Shown: in pieces, positions 20,801 to 40,304 of the stretch
Numbering within the stretch: position 1 is the first letter of the stretch
Layout of the letters: each line of letters starts with the position of its first letter
DNA from: Pegea sp. RAD2-039
Taxonomy: Eukaryota > Chordata > Thaliacea > Salpida > Salpidae
DNA: 64,000 bases
NCBI GenBank assembly: GCA_034620365.1
Contig: JAQGEQ010000379.1
Coordinates: 434,001-498,000, forward strand
Direction of reading: 5' to 3'
Notes under the pieces: model-generated
What the model saw: the letters and a program-made list of their open reading frames with translations, nothing else
Databases searched by the model: none
What the model was told of the DNA's origin: nothing
Made by a program: the position numbers and the translations under genes

Positions 20801-23022
20801 CGTCACTTGTCTCGAAATTATTTAAAAATAAAATTAATTTTTTGAAAAATCCAAATTTCAGATTTAAATTTTTAAAAATTTGTTTTTAGAAGTTGTTCCT
20901 GAGAAGAAGATCACATCGACGTCGAAACAGGTCAGTTTTCCACTAAAGGGCGCCAGAGAGAATTGTTTTGATTTGATTTCAATTAAAATGCTGATTAAAT
21001 GAAAAAAACCCCTAAAATATCCGATCTTATCAATATTTAGTCATTTTCGATCAAAGTCTATTTTCTTGCGTCTTCAAAATTAGAGAATTAAGAAAAGAGA
21101 AGTAAAAAAAAAAAACAATTTCTTTTTATTTTGCTGAAATTTTTATAAAATCGTTTTGAAAATGAAATGGGAACTACTTTGTCTAAAAATCCTTCTTCTT
21201 GTTGTAGAAAACAAGCAAGAAAGGTTTCAGTTTGTTTTATTTGTTTGTTGTTGTTTCAATTTTCTGTTGTTTTAAATTATCTAATCAATATTTAATCATC
21301 TCAAATTTATCAATTGATTTTTTCAAATCTTTTTTCAGCTTTCTATTATAAAAGATCTGGAATCAGAAATTGAAGATCTAAAATTGAAATTAATCCAAGT
21401 AAACCATGAATCAGGTAATTTAATAATTCAAATTTTTTAGTATTTTTTCATGATTCTCTCAATTTAGAATCTTCTATAAAGAAGTTAAAAGTCAAATATC
21501 TGAAAGATTTGAAAGAAAAAGAAGAAATTCAGGAAAAAGAAGTTTGTAATTTCTGAAATTTGTATTTTTTTCACCAATTTCTTATTTACAGTTAGCTGAG
21601 GTGACTTCAGTCAACGACGGTTAGTGTTTCCAAATAGAAATCTCTAAATTATTTGATAAAAATCTTTTTAGAGTTGAAGCAAGAATTAGAAGAAGTAAAA
21701 AATAAATTTGATGAACAAGTTGAAGAAAAACTTCTTGTAAGTCATTTACTTGAAACAATTTTCGATTTTAGGATTTGAAATAAGCTCCTTAGTTGATCCC
21801 AACATCCACTAAACGATCCTTTTTCAAATCTTACAAATGAATCTTTCAATATTCTTTTCTTCTATTAAATATTTAGTTTATTTATTTAACTTGAAACATT
21901 TGAATTTTTTCAACTTGAAATATTAGAACTTTTTTTTCTAAATAAATTTTCAAAAACATTTTAAATAATTTTTTATTTTTGTTTTCAATTTTAGACATTT
22001 TTAATTTCAACTAAATTAAAATATTTTGTTTCAGATATTAATAGAACCTTATAAAAAATCTTATGATGATTTGAAAAGTACTCAGAGTATGATTGAGTTG
22101 AAAAATGTTCAAATTCATAAACTACAAAAAGAGGTTTGAATTTTGATGTTTATAAAATTGTATTGTGAAGTCACTCAAGCGTGAAATCATTTTTTGTTTC
22201 ATTGATAAAAAAGTCAGCTGAAATCTGTCACGTGGTTTGTCACTTGTAAATGTATTTCAACGTTTTTCATCGCAATATTTTGATGTGATTTCTTATATCC
22301 ACATAAATCGCTCTTTTATTATTTCAATCATTCAGTAATTGAATTGTTAACAGTTTAATTTTTAAGTAATTTCAAAGAAGAACTATTTTTGGATCCTAAC
22401 ATCCAACAGAAGCTCCCACCTTTTCCCAACATCCAACAGAAGCTCCCACCTTTTCCCAACATCCAACAGAAGCTCCCACCTTTTCCCAACATCCAATATC
22501 TAGCAGAAGATTTCACGTTTTTATATCTTATACTTTAATTGATTCTTTAAAACTCAATTGAATCAACTCGCAGCAAATAAGATTCAAAGATTCTAATCTA
22601 CCTCAAAAACTGATTCAATTATATTGTTGGAGTCTTTTGTATATTTATTTAATTATTTTATTTATATTTGATTTTAGAATGATTCTTACAAACTTAAAGT
22701 GACCAAGTTTCAGCATACAGAGAATCATTTAAAGTTAAAGGAACATGAGAATGAGGAGCAAAGATTACTTTTAATGAACAAATCGTCGGAGATCACGTGA
22801 GTAAAAGATCAACACGTGATTGATTTTATCAACAGTTTTATTTACAGTCAGTTAAAGACGGTTTTGTCGGCGACACAATCAACATGTTTAGAAAAAGATA
22901 AAGAAATTATGAAATTACAACGAGATATAGAAGAATTAACTTTTAAAAATTCATCTTTTTCTGCTTCGGGTACAGATAATCCTTTCAATCCAGTTTTTGA
23001 GACATCAATGAATGGATCCTAA
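17806..23022 (+). CDS. Coiled-coil protein, 16 exons, function unknown
   Basis: I traced 16 GT-AG exons in a continuous frame of 463 codons plus TAA: 17806-17812, 18138-18193, 18274-18334, 18385-18444, 18728-18793, 19278-19381, 19940-20213, 20701-20787, 20890-20930, 21339-21414, 21468-21541, 21592-21619, 21672-21736, 22035-22133, 22678-22796, 22848-23022. The N-terminus (residues 1-40) is acidic. Residues 45-260 are Ser/Pro/Lys-rich and disordered, with basic patches such as RSRSKKSSNIPKK. Residues 265-435 form heptad-rich coiled coil (IKDLESEIEDLKLKL, MIELKNVQIHKLQKEN). The tail holds an NPF motif (TDNPFNPVF). This basic-plus-coiled-coil design is common among microtubule- or spindle-associated proteins, but I cannot name a family. 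Intron 14 carries a 30-bp tandem repeat. AATAAA at 23238-23243 could be the poly(A) signal. The tiny first exon is the least certain part. Confidence 0.8.
22391..22497. repeat. 30-bp tandem repeat in an intron of the coiled-coil gene
   Basis: Three copies plus a partial one of a unit containing AACATCCAACAGAAGCTCCC. Single looser matches to AACATCCAA occur elsewhere around the gene (near 21797 and 23119), as if the array grew from a dispersed motif. Confidence 0.88.
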
Positions 23023-24537
23023 AAAACTCCTCTAAATTCTTACTTTTGAATTTTTTGATAAAATCTATTTTTCAGTTTCTTGATATTTTATCAGCATCAA
23101 TAAGACTTTCAGATAACTCCAACATCCAATTAAATCTTTCAATTGATCTTAACATCTAATACTAGTTCCTAAATCAGTTTGACATCTTCACTAAAATTGA
23201 AAGTATTCTTTGACTTTTATATTTGAGTTAAAAATTTAATAAAAATTTTTGAAAATTATTTAAAAAAATTTGAGTTATTTTCATGTTGTAGATTATCAGT
23301 AAACTTTTGCTAATTACAACTGACAGTTACTCTAGATCACTAAACTCTCTAAGTCTAGATGTTAGTTAGATCAAACAAAAGCTCCCAGTTGATCTCAATA
23401 CTTAAAGATACAACTTACATCTTAGGCCACTGAGATATTTAAGTTGGATATTTTGCTAATTTATTGGTTTTATAATTAAGTTGTCGTTTACAAAATGTTT
23501 TTCAAACTAGTTTGTGTCTTTTCAAGTATCACAAACTTTATTTTCAATCTTTGAATGAAAGTATCTTTCTATGTCTCTATCTTTCCAAGCATCTTTTATT
23601 AAAAATATTTCAAAGTTGACTTTTAGCGTTTTTCAAATTTTCTTTAAACAATTTTTAACTTTTTTTATCATTTATTTTTCCTAAATTATCAAAAAATTAT
23701 TTGCAGCTTTGCTAATAACCAGATAACTTAGAAAACTAGATAGAAATCACTTCCTGCTATATAAAGAAAAAGTTATATATAATAAGTTATGATTAATATA
23801 TAAAAGAAATGAAAATAGATGCATTGATTCGAAATGATCGAATCTTTGAAATTTCTGATCAATATTCTGATACTTCTGGTTGTAGGCTATATGTCTACAC
23901 GAAAAACCAAATAGAATGATTTATCACAAGCAATATACAAATCAGTTACTAAAAATAATTTCATCACAACTCATAAACATTATTTAATAAAATATAACTT
24001 TCTATAACCTTATTCAAACAGAATTTGTTAAGTAAGAAGCTTATTCGAATAGAAAACTAGATAATAATTGATAAGTACGAGTAGTTTGAAGAGTTCTCAG
24101 TTGAGAATATTTAGATTTTGTTCCAAGGTACTTCAAGAGACTTGTATCAAGTCTATTACCGAAGTTAGAAGGTAAAAAGAAACATCTTTCATAAAATAAA
24201 CTTCAAATCATAAAAATACTTTTGAAACTTAGGAGTGGAAGAGATGTAGAAACCTTATGATTAATCAAATGAAGATTAAATGAAATTAGAAAACTGGACA
24301 CAAGCTGAGAAAGAGAATGTACCGCCCAAAGGCAGATGTTAACCTCTTCTCAAAAGCTGAAGATGGTAGAGGAAGATGCTAAACATAGAAGACGCAGCAA
24401 TTGGCCTAATCTATTACTTAGAATCATTTTATGATTGGATTATAAGTTTGGTTCATAAACATAAAAAATTAGGAATAAATATTCACAAAGCAAAGTGAAA
24501 ACTTTGGAAAATAATTAAAGCTGATAAAATAAAAGTA
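23023..24537. other. Intergenic, no gene seen
   Basis: A/T-rich DNA after the coiled-coil gene. It includes the probable 3' UTR to about 23260. No exon was recognised before the LINE fragment. Confidence 0.5.
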
Positions 24538-24943
24538 TTGAAAACTGTATTAAATAACTTAAAAATTAACAGCTTTATCTTACAGTGGATTGAAGATTAC
24601 TTATCAGGTAGAATCCAACAAACTCGTGTAGAAAGATTTTTATCTACTTCTAGACAAATCACTAGTGGTGTTCCTCAGGGTTCTGTTCTGGGTCCCCTTC
24701 TCTTTTTAATTTTCATTCAAAACCTCATCAGAAGATTAGTAGCAGTAGATGATGTCAGTGTGTTTGTGTATGCAAATGATATCAAGCTATTATCTTGTAA
24801 TCCTTCAAACTGCACTACACACTGTAGAAAACTGGTCTACAAATTGGCAGCTCAGAATCCAGCCCACAAAGTCTGAACTTGTAACTTTTTCTCGCAAACC
24901 AGCTGTAAATTGCTTGAACCAATACTCCATCAATCGATTTATT
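24538..24943 (+). mobile_element. LINE reverse transcriptase fragment (sense)
   Basis: Encodes the core of a non-LTR reverse transcriptase: FILQWIEDYLSGRIQQTRV, then SGVPQGSVLGPLLFLIFI (palm motif) and FVYANDIKLLS, where the usual second Asp-box FADD reads YAND, so the catalytic Asp pair is damaged. A frameshift follows the box. The fragment ends abruptly at 24943, where it meets an antisense fragment of the same element. Same family as the other CR1/Jockey-like fragments in this window. Confidence 0.88.
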
Positions 24944-25500
24944 ATTCATTCGTCGTATTTATTTATTATTATACAGTCGTATTTAATCCGTCGGATTTCC
25001 AAAGTATCTAAATTGATGAAGCTAAGACGATGTTTATAACTATCGTATTTAATATTCAGCTTCCTGCATACTAATCTCGTAAATGTGGCCTGAACAGACT
25101 CGATTTTGTTGATATCACTAACTTGATATGGCATCCATGCACTGACGTTGTATTCAAGAATTGGACATACGTTTAATTTGAAAAGATTGATAAAAAAGCA
25201 TGGGTTCTTAGAATTAAAGGTCTTTATAATAAAGTAAACAAGGTTGATTGATTTTGCAAAGATTTTGGAAACATAATTGCGCTATTTAAAGTCAGATGGT
25301 AGAGTAATGCCAAGGTCTAGGACCGAAGATATTCGTTGAATAATAAATCGATTGATGGAGTATTGGTTCAAGGAATTTGCAGCTGGTTTAAGAGAAAAAG
25401 TTCAGACTTTGTGGGCTGGAATCTGAGCTGCCAATTCGTAGACCAGTTTTCTACAGTGTGTAGTGCAATTTGAAGGATTACAAGATAATAGATTGATCTC
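24944..25500 (-). mobile_element. LINE reverse transcriptase fragment (antisense)
   Basis: On the minus strand it starts in the same region as the end of the sense fragment (25500-25335 is the reverse complement of 24790-24943) and continues into the thumb and C-terminal part: MPYQVSDINKIESVQ, FTRLVCRKLNIKYDSYKHRL, TLEIRRIKYDCI. Stops and shifts interrupt it. It is cut off exactly where the sense copy ends, making a tail-to-tail joint. Confidence 0.85.
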
Positions 25501-26095
25501 ATCTACTTTAATCATTAAATATTAATTCAAATCATTAAAAGGTGTTTGAAGTTAAACAAAACCTTTTATCTAAATTCTTCTATTTGTAAACTACAATATT
25601 TTAAACTGTCAATTCAATTATCAAAACTGTAAAGTTTGAAAAATTGAATTTAATTTCAGAAAATATTTAAATATGAATTTTTCTATTTTTAAAATAATAA
25701 ATAAACTAGTAAATTTTATGAGATAAAACTATTTAACATCTAAAAAACAATAAATATTTTCGATAATCAAATTAAGTTTTATTAAAACTTTCAAATTCTA
25801 AATGAAGATCAATCGCCGATGTAAACTGCTCTTCAAACAAACTAAAAAATCTAACGATTTGTCATTTATCAAAATATTATAATTTAGATTTATTACTCAA
25901 TTGATAAAACATGACTAATGGTAGAAACCTCTGTCCAGGGCAAGGGCGGACCAGGTTATAAGTATGCCCTGCCACTATGAAAACAGACAGATGTTGGGTC
26001 TAAAAAGAGATTTGGTTTGGTAGATCGGAAGTTATCTTTTCGAGAAGATGAAGTCCTCCAGGAATCCAATCTTAGCTCCCAAGAAGGTCCCGGAG
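25501..26095. other. 3' flank of GART, A+T-rich
   Basis: Includes the 3' UTR of GART (which runs leftward). A G+C-richer patch at 25925-26095 continues from the last exon. No other gene was recognised. Confidence 0.45.
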
Positions 26096-33934
<7,839 letters not shown>

Positions 33935-34014
33935 TTCTGTCAATAAACAAAATATTGATTAATCATCACGAAGCAGAAAACGCTGAAAGAAGTTTTCGCG
34001 AAACATTGATTCAA

Positions 34015-34216
34015 CATTACGTCATTTGCGCGAAAAGTTCATGACATTTTGACGTCATCATCACTGACGTCATTACGTTTCTACTTAAGGCGTTAGCTTG
34101 TCAGATTTTGACTTAGTGATACTGTGTATGACGTCATCATCAGCAGTAGCGTCGATGACGTCATCAGCAGCGTCAGTGATTCACCATCTATTTTTAAAAG
34201 TCTAGAAATTTCAATG
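34015..34216 (-). promoter_or_regulatory. Probable GART promoter region with clustered CRE-like palindromes
   Basis: Within 80-280 bases upstream of the GART start codon there are five perfect TGACGTCA sites (near 34053, 34065, 34128, 34155, 34213), plus half-sites such as TTACGTCA. TGACGTCA is the consensus site of CREB/ATF factors. The same palindrome is abundant elsewhere in this window, including in exons, so promoter function is inferred from position only. Confidence 0.45.
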
Positions 34217-34610
34217 ACGTCATCAACGACGAGATAATCTTGTCACTAAGATCAATTGGATCTTTCTCGGCATCCAGTGGTGAGTCTTTGAAGAGGATTT
34301 TGATGATAAGAGCGACGCGCTTGTGACGTCATTGAGTTTTGAAATTTGAGGCTTAAAATCAAGTGATCCTAATCTCATCAATCGATTGATCTTTTCATCT
34401 AATCTGATTGATGTAGATGAATATTTCAAGTGATCTTTATCATAAGTCTTGTGATCCGATGACTTATCTTTTAATCTTCTTCTATTTAGTAATCTTATAG
34501 ATGAAGAGCATCACAAAGATCTTCTAAAGATGAGAGGATATGATCCAACGCAAGATTTGAAGACTCAATCACAACATCCATTTCATAAACTCCTAAAGAG
34601 ATTCAAGTAG
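34197..34610. other. Coding-like sequence on both strands, strand unresolved
   Basis: On the plus strand, 34501-34610 follows TTATAG and is open to TAG with MRGYDPTQDLKTQSQHPFHK near its end. On the minus strand the same region holds an ATG frame (MDVVIESSNLALDHILSSLE), and 34223-34429 holds a long frame (RLDEKINRLMRLGSLDFK). The DNA is less A/T-rich than intergenic DNA. One strand is probably a real gene and the other its shadow, but I could not build a complete splice model for either. No family recognised. Confidence 0.3.
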
Positions 34611-36294
34611 AATCATGTAAGATCAACTTCTCAAAAAACACTTGCATCTCTTGCCGTTAAAGATTTTGGATGTTAAAAGTGAAGTAAATAGGATTTTGTT
34701 GAACTTTTTATTGTGTCTTTTAGATCTTCATCTGATAAGAAGTCATTGAGGAGGTTGCAGAGTCTTTGCATGAATAGATTTCAAAGCTTAAATTAAGCCT
34801 TCTAGCATTTGAAGCAAGATAAATAGCTGTAGAAGATGACTTAGCCTTATTCTGATTGGTTGTTACAGTAAAAAGATGTTTGTTCAGAAGCTAGATATTT
34901 GTATAATTTTCATGATGACAATAAAAGTGTTCCCAAATTTTCTTGATGAATCTTTTAATATTCCAAGATAGTAGATAAATAAAAGTAAATCCACTTGATA
35001 GAGTGATTGATAATCAGAAAAAGTTTAGAAAACACTCATGGTTAGCACCTCTTGTGATTTAATTATCAACTGTCAACATTTGTAGTCAAAATAGTTTTGG
35101 ATAAAATTTTTTATCTTCATTTATAACAATATTAGAATTTCTCTTTATTCATATGCATCAATTATTAGCTATTATTAACAATACCTTTCATACATAAAAT
35201 ATTCTCATTATTTTATGAACTTAAATAATTAAAATGAATTATAAACCTTAAAAAATAACACATAACTGAAAAGTGAACAAAGTAACTAATAAATATTTTT
35301 TTAAAGACATAAGTTTTATAGAACTAAAAATTAGTTGAAAAAAATAGAAGTTTTTTTTTAATAAAACTATTTATAAAATAAATTGCTAGTAGCAATTATT
35401 TAATCAATTTAATAAAATTTAATTGAATTAATCATATTTATAATAACTAATTAGTCAATTATCTAACAGTAATAAAAAATTATATCATAATTGATATATT
35501 TCTATAATTAAATAAAAATAAATTAACTAACTCATTATTTCAGGTAATATTTATATAAAATAATTAAAACATATTAATGATATAAAAAGTTATACAAATA
35601 ATTTTAGATGTAGAAGAAACACTTATAAAAAGAAATTTCAAACTTATCTATACATTACAACTATTTAAAATAATTTTTTATGTTAAAAAGTTTTTGATAA
35701 ATTAAAGATAAAAAATTTGAACATAAAAACAAGCTTTTATAAAATAACAACTTATTTATCTAGTATTTATATTGTTAAAACTACAAGTAAATTGTAATAA
35801 ATAATAATTATTTATTCTATTTAACACATGGCTACAATTGACAAATTCTACTGATAAAAAAATGAAGAAATTGGAATTGTTATATATCATTTGCTGAAGA
35901 AAATGCTTTAATTATAAAACTAATAATTATTATATGAGTTTATTGCAATAAATAATATAATAAAAATTAAATATTAATAATTGATTCAATTAATATGACT
36001 ATTTTAATCGAAATAAATCTTAAAACAAACTTAAACTGGTTTATAAATTTGTAAAAATGAAAATTTATTAAAAAGTTCAAATTGAATTTGGTACAAACTT
36101 GAGATCTTCAAACACGTTGTCTCAATATGACCCAAAATGGTCAAAAAATATTTAACATTCGACATTTAAAATAATTTTAGACTAATATTTAAGTTGTCAT
36201 ATTATATGTTAGCTTGCACCAACAGAAAGTGATTGTTTCTATTTTATCTCCTATAAATTAAAACTTATGTTATTGCTTATTTATTTGTATCTAG
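34611..36294. other. Intergenic, very A+T-rich from 35.1 kb
   Basis: Bases 34611-34900 keep the same moderate composition as the ambiguous coding block. From about 35100 the DNA is extremely A/T-rich with no recognised content, except a partial minus-strand copy of the dispersed repeat R1 near 35820-35862. Confidence 0.45.
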
Positions 36295-36432
36295 AAGCAG
36301 ACAAACTTTCAGTGCTATTGACAACTAAACACGTGATTAATTTTTTAGAAGAAAATTTCAGGCTTGATGGGGTTTTATCAACTAGAAAACATTTGCTGTT
36401 GATCTCTAATTATCTGATACATGGGGATCTTG
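36295..36432 (+). CDS. Orphan internal exon, gene unknown
   Basis: A 138-bp open stretch bounded by TATCTAG and GTAAGA, coding for 45 residues including KLSVLLTTKHVINFLEENFR and STRKHLLLISNYLIHGDL. The codon content is balanced and unlike neighbouring A/T noise. The spacing of leucines and the final HGDLG faintly recall gamma-tubulin-complex proteins, but this is only an impression. No partner exon was found within about 1 kb on either side, so it may be a gene with long introns or a relic. Confidence 0.35.
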
Positions 36433-37214
36433 GTAAGAAGTGTTTAGTTCAAATTTGAAATATTATTGAAAGGAATCACAATCTAAATTAAGAAGAAGTT
36501 GCAGAAGAATTTCGAATTTATTGTTTCAGTTTAAAAAGTTTAAATTTACAAAGCAGTTAATGTAAAACAATTAATTGCTGTATTTATAAAATGAAATAAA
36601 TAAATAAATAAATAAATATTTTTGCAATCACTTTTGAGCTACTTTTGCTCAAACACTAAAAAAAGGGATAGACGATTTTTTGTATAATTAATTCTTTTTT
36701 CTAAAATAATCACTTTTAAGCTCTCAGGTGGCTCATGTTACATCTGTCATCAATCATTCAAACCTTCAAAAGTAAAATTTGCGACAAATCTTTCAACAAA
36801 TAGAGTTGAGATCATGAAAGAAATTTATAAGATGAGTTGTTTGAAATTGTTGGGAAAAAATGTAGTCTTTTGATCTTTAGAAATACTTACTTTTTATGTT
36901 ATTAAAATTTGAAATTAAATAGATCTGAAAATAAACTTGGAACATGTATTCATCTGTTAGTAATATTGAATTGTAACTAATTTTTTAGAAGCATCTAATT
37001 TAATTTACTTCCTATAATACGCAAATGTTATTCAAAAAGTATTTGATTTTTCAAAAACTTCAAAATGAAACTCAGAATATGAAATTAAATAATTGTTTAG
37101 TTGATTTAAATCTTTTGAACAATTATCTTTTACCAAAATTCTTCAATTCATCAATCTATTAGCAGAATACCAAAAAGTCAAACGTCAAAATTTTTTATAA
37201 ATGAAATAGTCTAC

Positions 37215-37400
37215 AGTCTGTTAATTGATGACGTATATGCCTAAAAGAGAAGTTGTTAACCTATCAACATTTCTTTACAACAGATGTAAAAAAAACAGAA
37301 GAGAAAGGTTACTCGAGGTCATTTCTTTGATGAAGAGGAAACCTAAATGTTGTTTGAGATTGGATTGTTTCAATTGTAATTTGAGACTAAAAACCATAAG
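37215..37400 (+). repeat. Dispersed repeat R2, copy 1
   Basis: Shares TTGATGACGTATAT, GTTGTTAACCTATYAACA, ACAGATGTA and GAAAGGTTACT in the same order and spacing with 43770-43930, 51110-51290 and the reverse of 52900-53040. No hairpin or coding capacity is obvious. Family unknown. Confidence 0.65.
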
Positions 37401-37599
37401 TCTTATTTTCGTTTCTATAGAAAAATGCTAAGAGTTTTTAAGGATCTTTGTATCTTGTTGTCAACTGAGCAAAACTAAAAAGTCTTCATTAGGAAACACC
37501 AACAAAGAACTCACATCTAATTACATATGTCATTTTCAATTTACTTTTAATCTTCTTACATCTGGTGATCTTATGGAAGTCATGTAATGATTAGGAATA

Positions 37600-37880
37600 T
37601 TTTAGGTTTGTTTCTAGGAACACTTGATATATTTCTATGGTAACCACAGCTTAGTTTTCAACCCAACTTTATCACTACATCAAAATCTATCATCTCTCTA
37701 AAGATTTTGTTAAAAAATTAGAACTTTTTTCTCTACATCGTTTCTATTTTTATATTATTTGTACTAAATTGTGAAACTTAAAACCTTTTCATTATCTTTT
37801 CACTCAGTTTGTGTTGCTTCTGTCCGCTATAAGAGCTGTAGAATATGTCGCTTGCAGCCATGCGTCTAATAACTAATAAA
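37600..37880 (+). repeat. Dispersed repeat R1
   Basis: The most complete copy of a short element whose right part reads AAAACCTTTTCATTATCTTT ... AAGAGCTGTAGAATATGTCG ... GCCATGCGTCTAATAA. Weaker copies: 17995-18110, 18590-18695, 43253-43620, 60560-60705 (plus strand), 62515-62600 and 35820-35862 (minus strand). The 43.3-kb copy is absent from the matching site of the other inverted-repeat arm, which shows that it can insert. Confidence 0.6.
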
Positions 37881-39179
37881 TTGTAAAACGAATTTGAAAA
37901 AATCAAATTCAAAGTCATTCCTGTCTAATGATTGAAACTTTTATTAATTTTTGTTATGATAATTAAAGCGATATAACGACAGTTGCCGTCGAGTATTTGG
38001 GCAAAATCACTTAAAAAATTAATTTATAGTAAACAGCCTGAGCTTTTGGAGCTGAAAAAATTTGAAAGATGTAGTTATTAGCTGGTCTAGAATTAATTGT
38101 AGTTTTCTTATCTCAGTTACTTTGGAAACTAAATTGATTTAGTCACACTAATCATTAGATAAACAAATTTTGATTTATTCTGGTTTGATTTTAAGATAAA
38201 AAGAAATTAAATAAATTTGAAATTAACTGAAAAATTTTACTTTTAAAAACTTGTTCAAAAAACAACTTTTACTTTTTTAATCCTAAATTACTTCTAATTT
38301 CTGTTCTTTAAATTCTTACAACTTTAATTTTAACTAAATAACTTTTCTATAAGTTAGAATATTTTCTACAAAAATATTTTTCATTTATTTGAAATAACTT
38401 TAAACTTTTTTCTTACAAAGTAACTACTTTTCATAAATATTTTTTTCAAAACAATACTTCCTGAAAATAAAAATAAAAGTTCGACGAAAACTATTAGTTA
38501 ACGATTAGTTAACGATTAGTTACAAAAATTATACTTTTTTGTAATTTAACATTTCTAAAATTTTGATATTTTAGCAAATTTAGTAATTTTAGAAAATAAA
38601 TGAGAAAAACAAATAATTTAAAACTTATAAATTTTTTTTTATCTTTTATTTTATTTTTTAGAAATCTTTAATTTGCAATTGAAACCTTTCGTAAATAGAA
38701 TTAGCTAAATTGATTTATATTGAAATAAAAGAAATTTTTTAATATTTTTGCTATATAAACACGAATGATGTATCTATAAGTGAAATTTAAATTCAAGCAT
38801 ACACATTTGAAAAAAATTGTATGTCAACACTGTTTGTTTAAAAATTTAGAATAGTTTGTTATTAAATATCTAGAAAGGATTTATTATTTGTAGAAAGTTT
38901 TACTTATTTAGAAACTTAAAAGTTTGAATATTGTTATTTTCAAATTAATTTAATTTTTAGATTTTTATTTATATGGATTTAAAAAAAAAACTTTTCTAGA
39001 TAAATTTTGTAAAAGCCAAATAATGTATAATATTTATGTAATAATTTTTATGATTCATATAAATTATATTTCTATTAAAACAATTTAATATATATAATAT
39101 ATTATAATAATTTATTATTTTTTTATATTCGTAGGAAATTTATAATATTTTATACAAAAGAATTTGTTGATAAAACAAA

Positions 39180-39446
39180 ATGTCAGAAATTACTGAAGAA
39201 ATGTTAAAAAATCTTTCAAAAGAAGATAAAAGAATGATGATTAAAAACAGAAAAGTTCTTTTAAAGAATATTTCAACTTTAATGACTTCTCATTTAAATT
39301 TAAAAAGCAAAAAGTATGTTTCAGGTTATGATAAATGCAGAATTATTGAAGATCAGATACAATATGAATCCGATGAAAAAGAATATTCCCAACTTTTAGA
39401 TGAACTTTCCAAACTTGAATCGTCGCTTAAAAAAGATCAAAATTAA
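39180..39446 (+). CDS. Small charged protein, family S1 (copy 2)
   Basis: An ATG-initiated 88-residue frame ending in TAA, the counterpart of the gene at 15507-15773 (same length, about 60% identical, same first residues MSE and last residues KDQN). The central third differs most. Hydrophilic and helical in appearance, with no membrane segment. It lies in the left arm of the inverted repeat, 0.57 kb before the S2 pseudogene and on the same strand. No equivalent is found at the corresponding place in the right arm, so it was inserted into the left arm or lost from the right. Confidence 0.72.
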   Translation: MSEITEEMLKNLSKEDKRMMIKNRKVLLKNISTLMTSHLNLKSKKYVSGYDKCRIIEDQIQYESDEKEYSQLLDELSKLESSLKKDQN

Positions 39447-40011
39447 TGAGAGTCAATAATTTCTTTTTTATAAATTGTATAAATAAAAAAAACTAAATTA
39501 AAATAAACAAATTGAGTTAGTGTTCAGAGTTTAATAATCTTACATTGTTATAAAATAAACAGAAAGGTTTGGATTTAAAAAAGTTTAAAAAATAAATTAA
39601 AGTTATATTTTTATTGTTGTTAAATAACTATTTTTAATTTTTTAATCAAAGATAAAAAAAACTTTTAAAGTTTGACAATTATTCAACTAAGAATTCAATG
39701 TTTTTGCTTCTAAGTTTTCATAAACATTTTTTGTTTAAATATCTTTCCAACTGTCTAAGTGGAATGTTAAAAGTTAATTTATCTAAATATATCAACAGAA
39801 TTTTAATTTAAAGTTAGCATCTTGACTTGTAAAAACTACTTGAGCTAATTTTTAGTTAAAAGATGAATTAATTTTGAATATTTTTATGGCTTATTCCAAA
39901 AATTATATAATAAACAAACAAATTAAAATTAGTTTCTTAGCTTTCTACAAATGTTTGATTTAAGATGTTTAAGTAATATTATTTTTTTTTAGCAAAATAT
40001 TTTTGATTAAA

Positions 40012-40304
40012 ATGACAGAAAATATTTCTTTTAAAATTTATTAAATGAAATTTGGAGTTTTAGAGACACAATAAGGAAAGTTCCACTTCTTAACACTGAG
40101 TTGAGGAAAATTTATGAAATATTAAACCAGTTTTCATCAGTTGCTAAGTATAAGAAGATTCAAAAGATTAATCAGTATCTTCTCTCAGAAGATTTCAATG
40201 ATATTTTGAAAGATTTAGAAGATGCAAATAAAAAAGATAATTTGAAAGAAAATTTTGATAAAATCAAAGAACAGATTTTCCATCAACTGTTTTGCTTCTT
40301 GTAA
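40012..40304 (+). pseudogene. Small charged protein, family S2, frameshifted copy
   Basis: Matches the 97-residue S2 frame at 56036-56329 almost base for base. One G is missing after the sixth codon (near 40031), which shifts the frame into an immediate stop. From codon 8 onward the original frame is open to the same terminus (IFHQLFCFL) with only a few substitutions (Gln/Lys, Asp/Asn, Leu/Ser, Met/Ile). No downstream ATG in that frame precedes the conserved part, so translation is unlikely unless an upstream spliced exon restores it. Confidence 0.7.

Larger units (their letters stand above)
36433..38479. other. Intergenic with dispersed repeats
   Basis: Contains an AAATAAAT microsatellite near 36590-36620, one copy of dispersed repeat R2 (37215-37400) and one of R1 (37600-37880). 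No gene is supported. Confidence 0.5.

Noticed and set aside
24538-25134. A host reverse transcriptase or a retroelement with defence function
   Set aside because: Motifs and context are those of a broken non-LTR LINE. The Asp-box is altered and both pieces are truncated.
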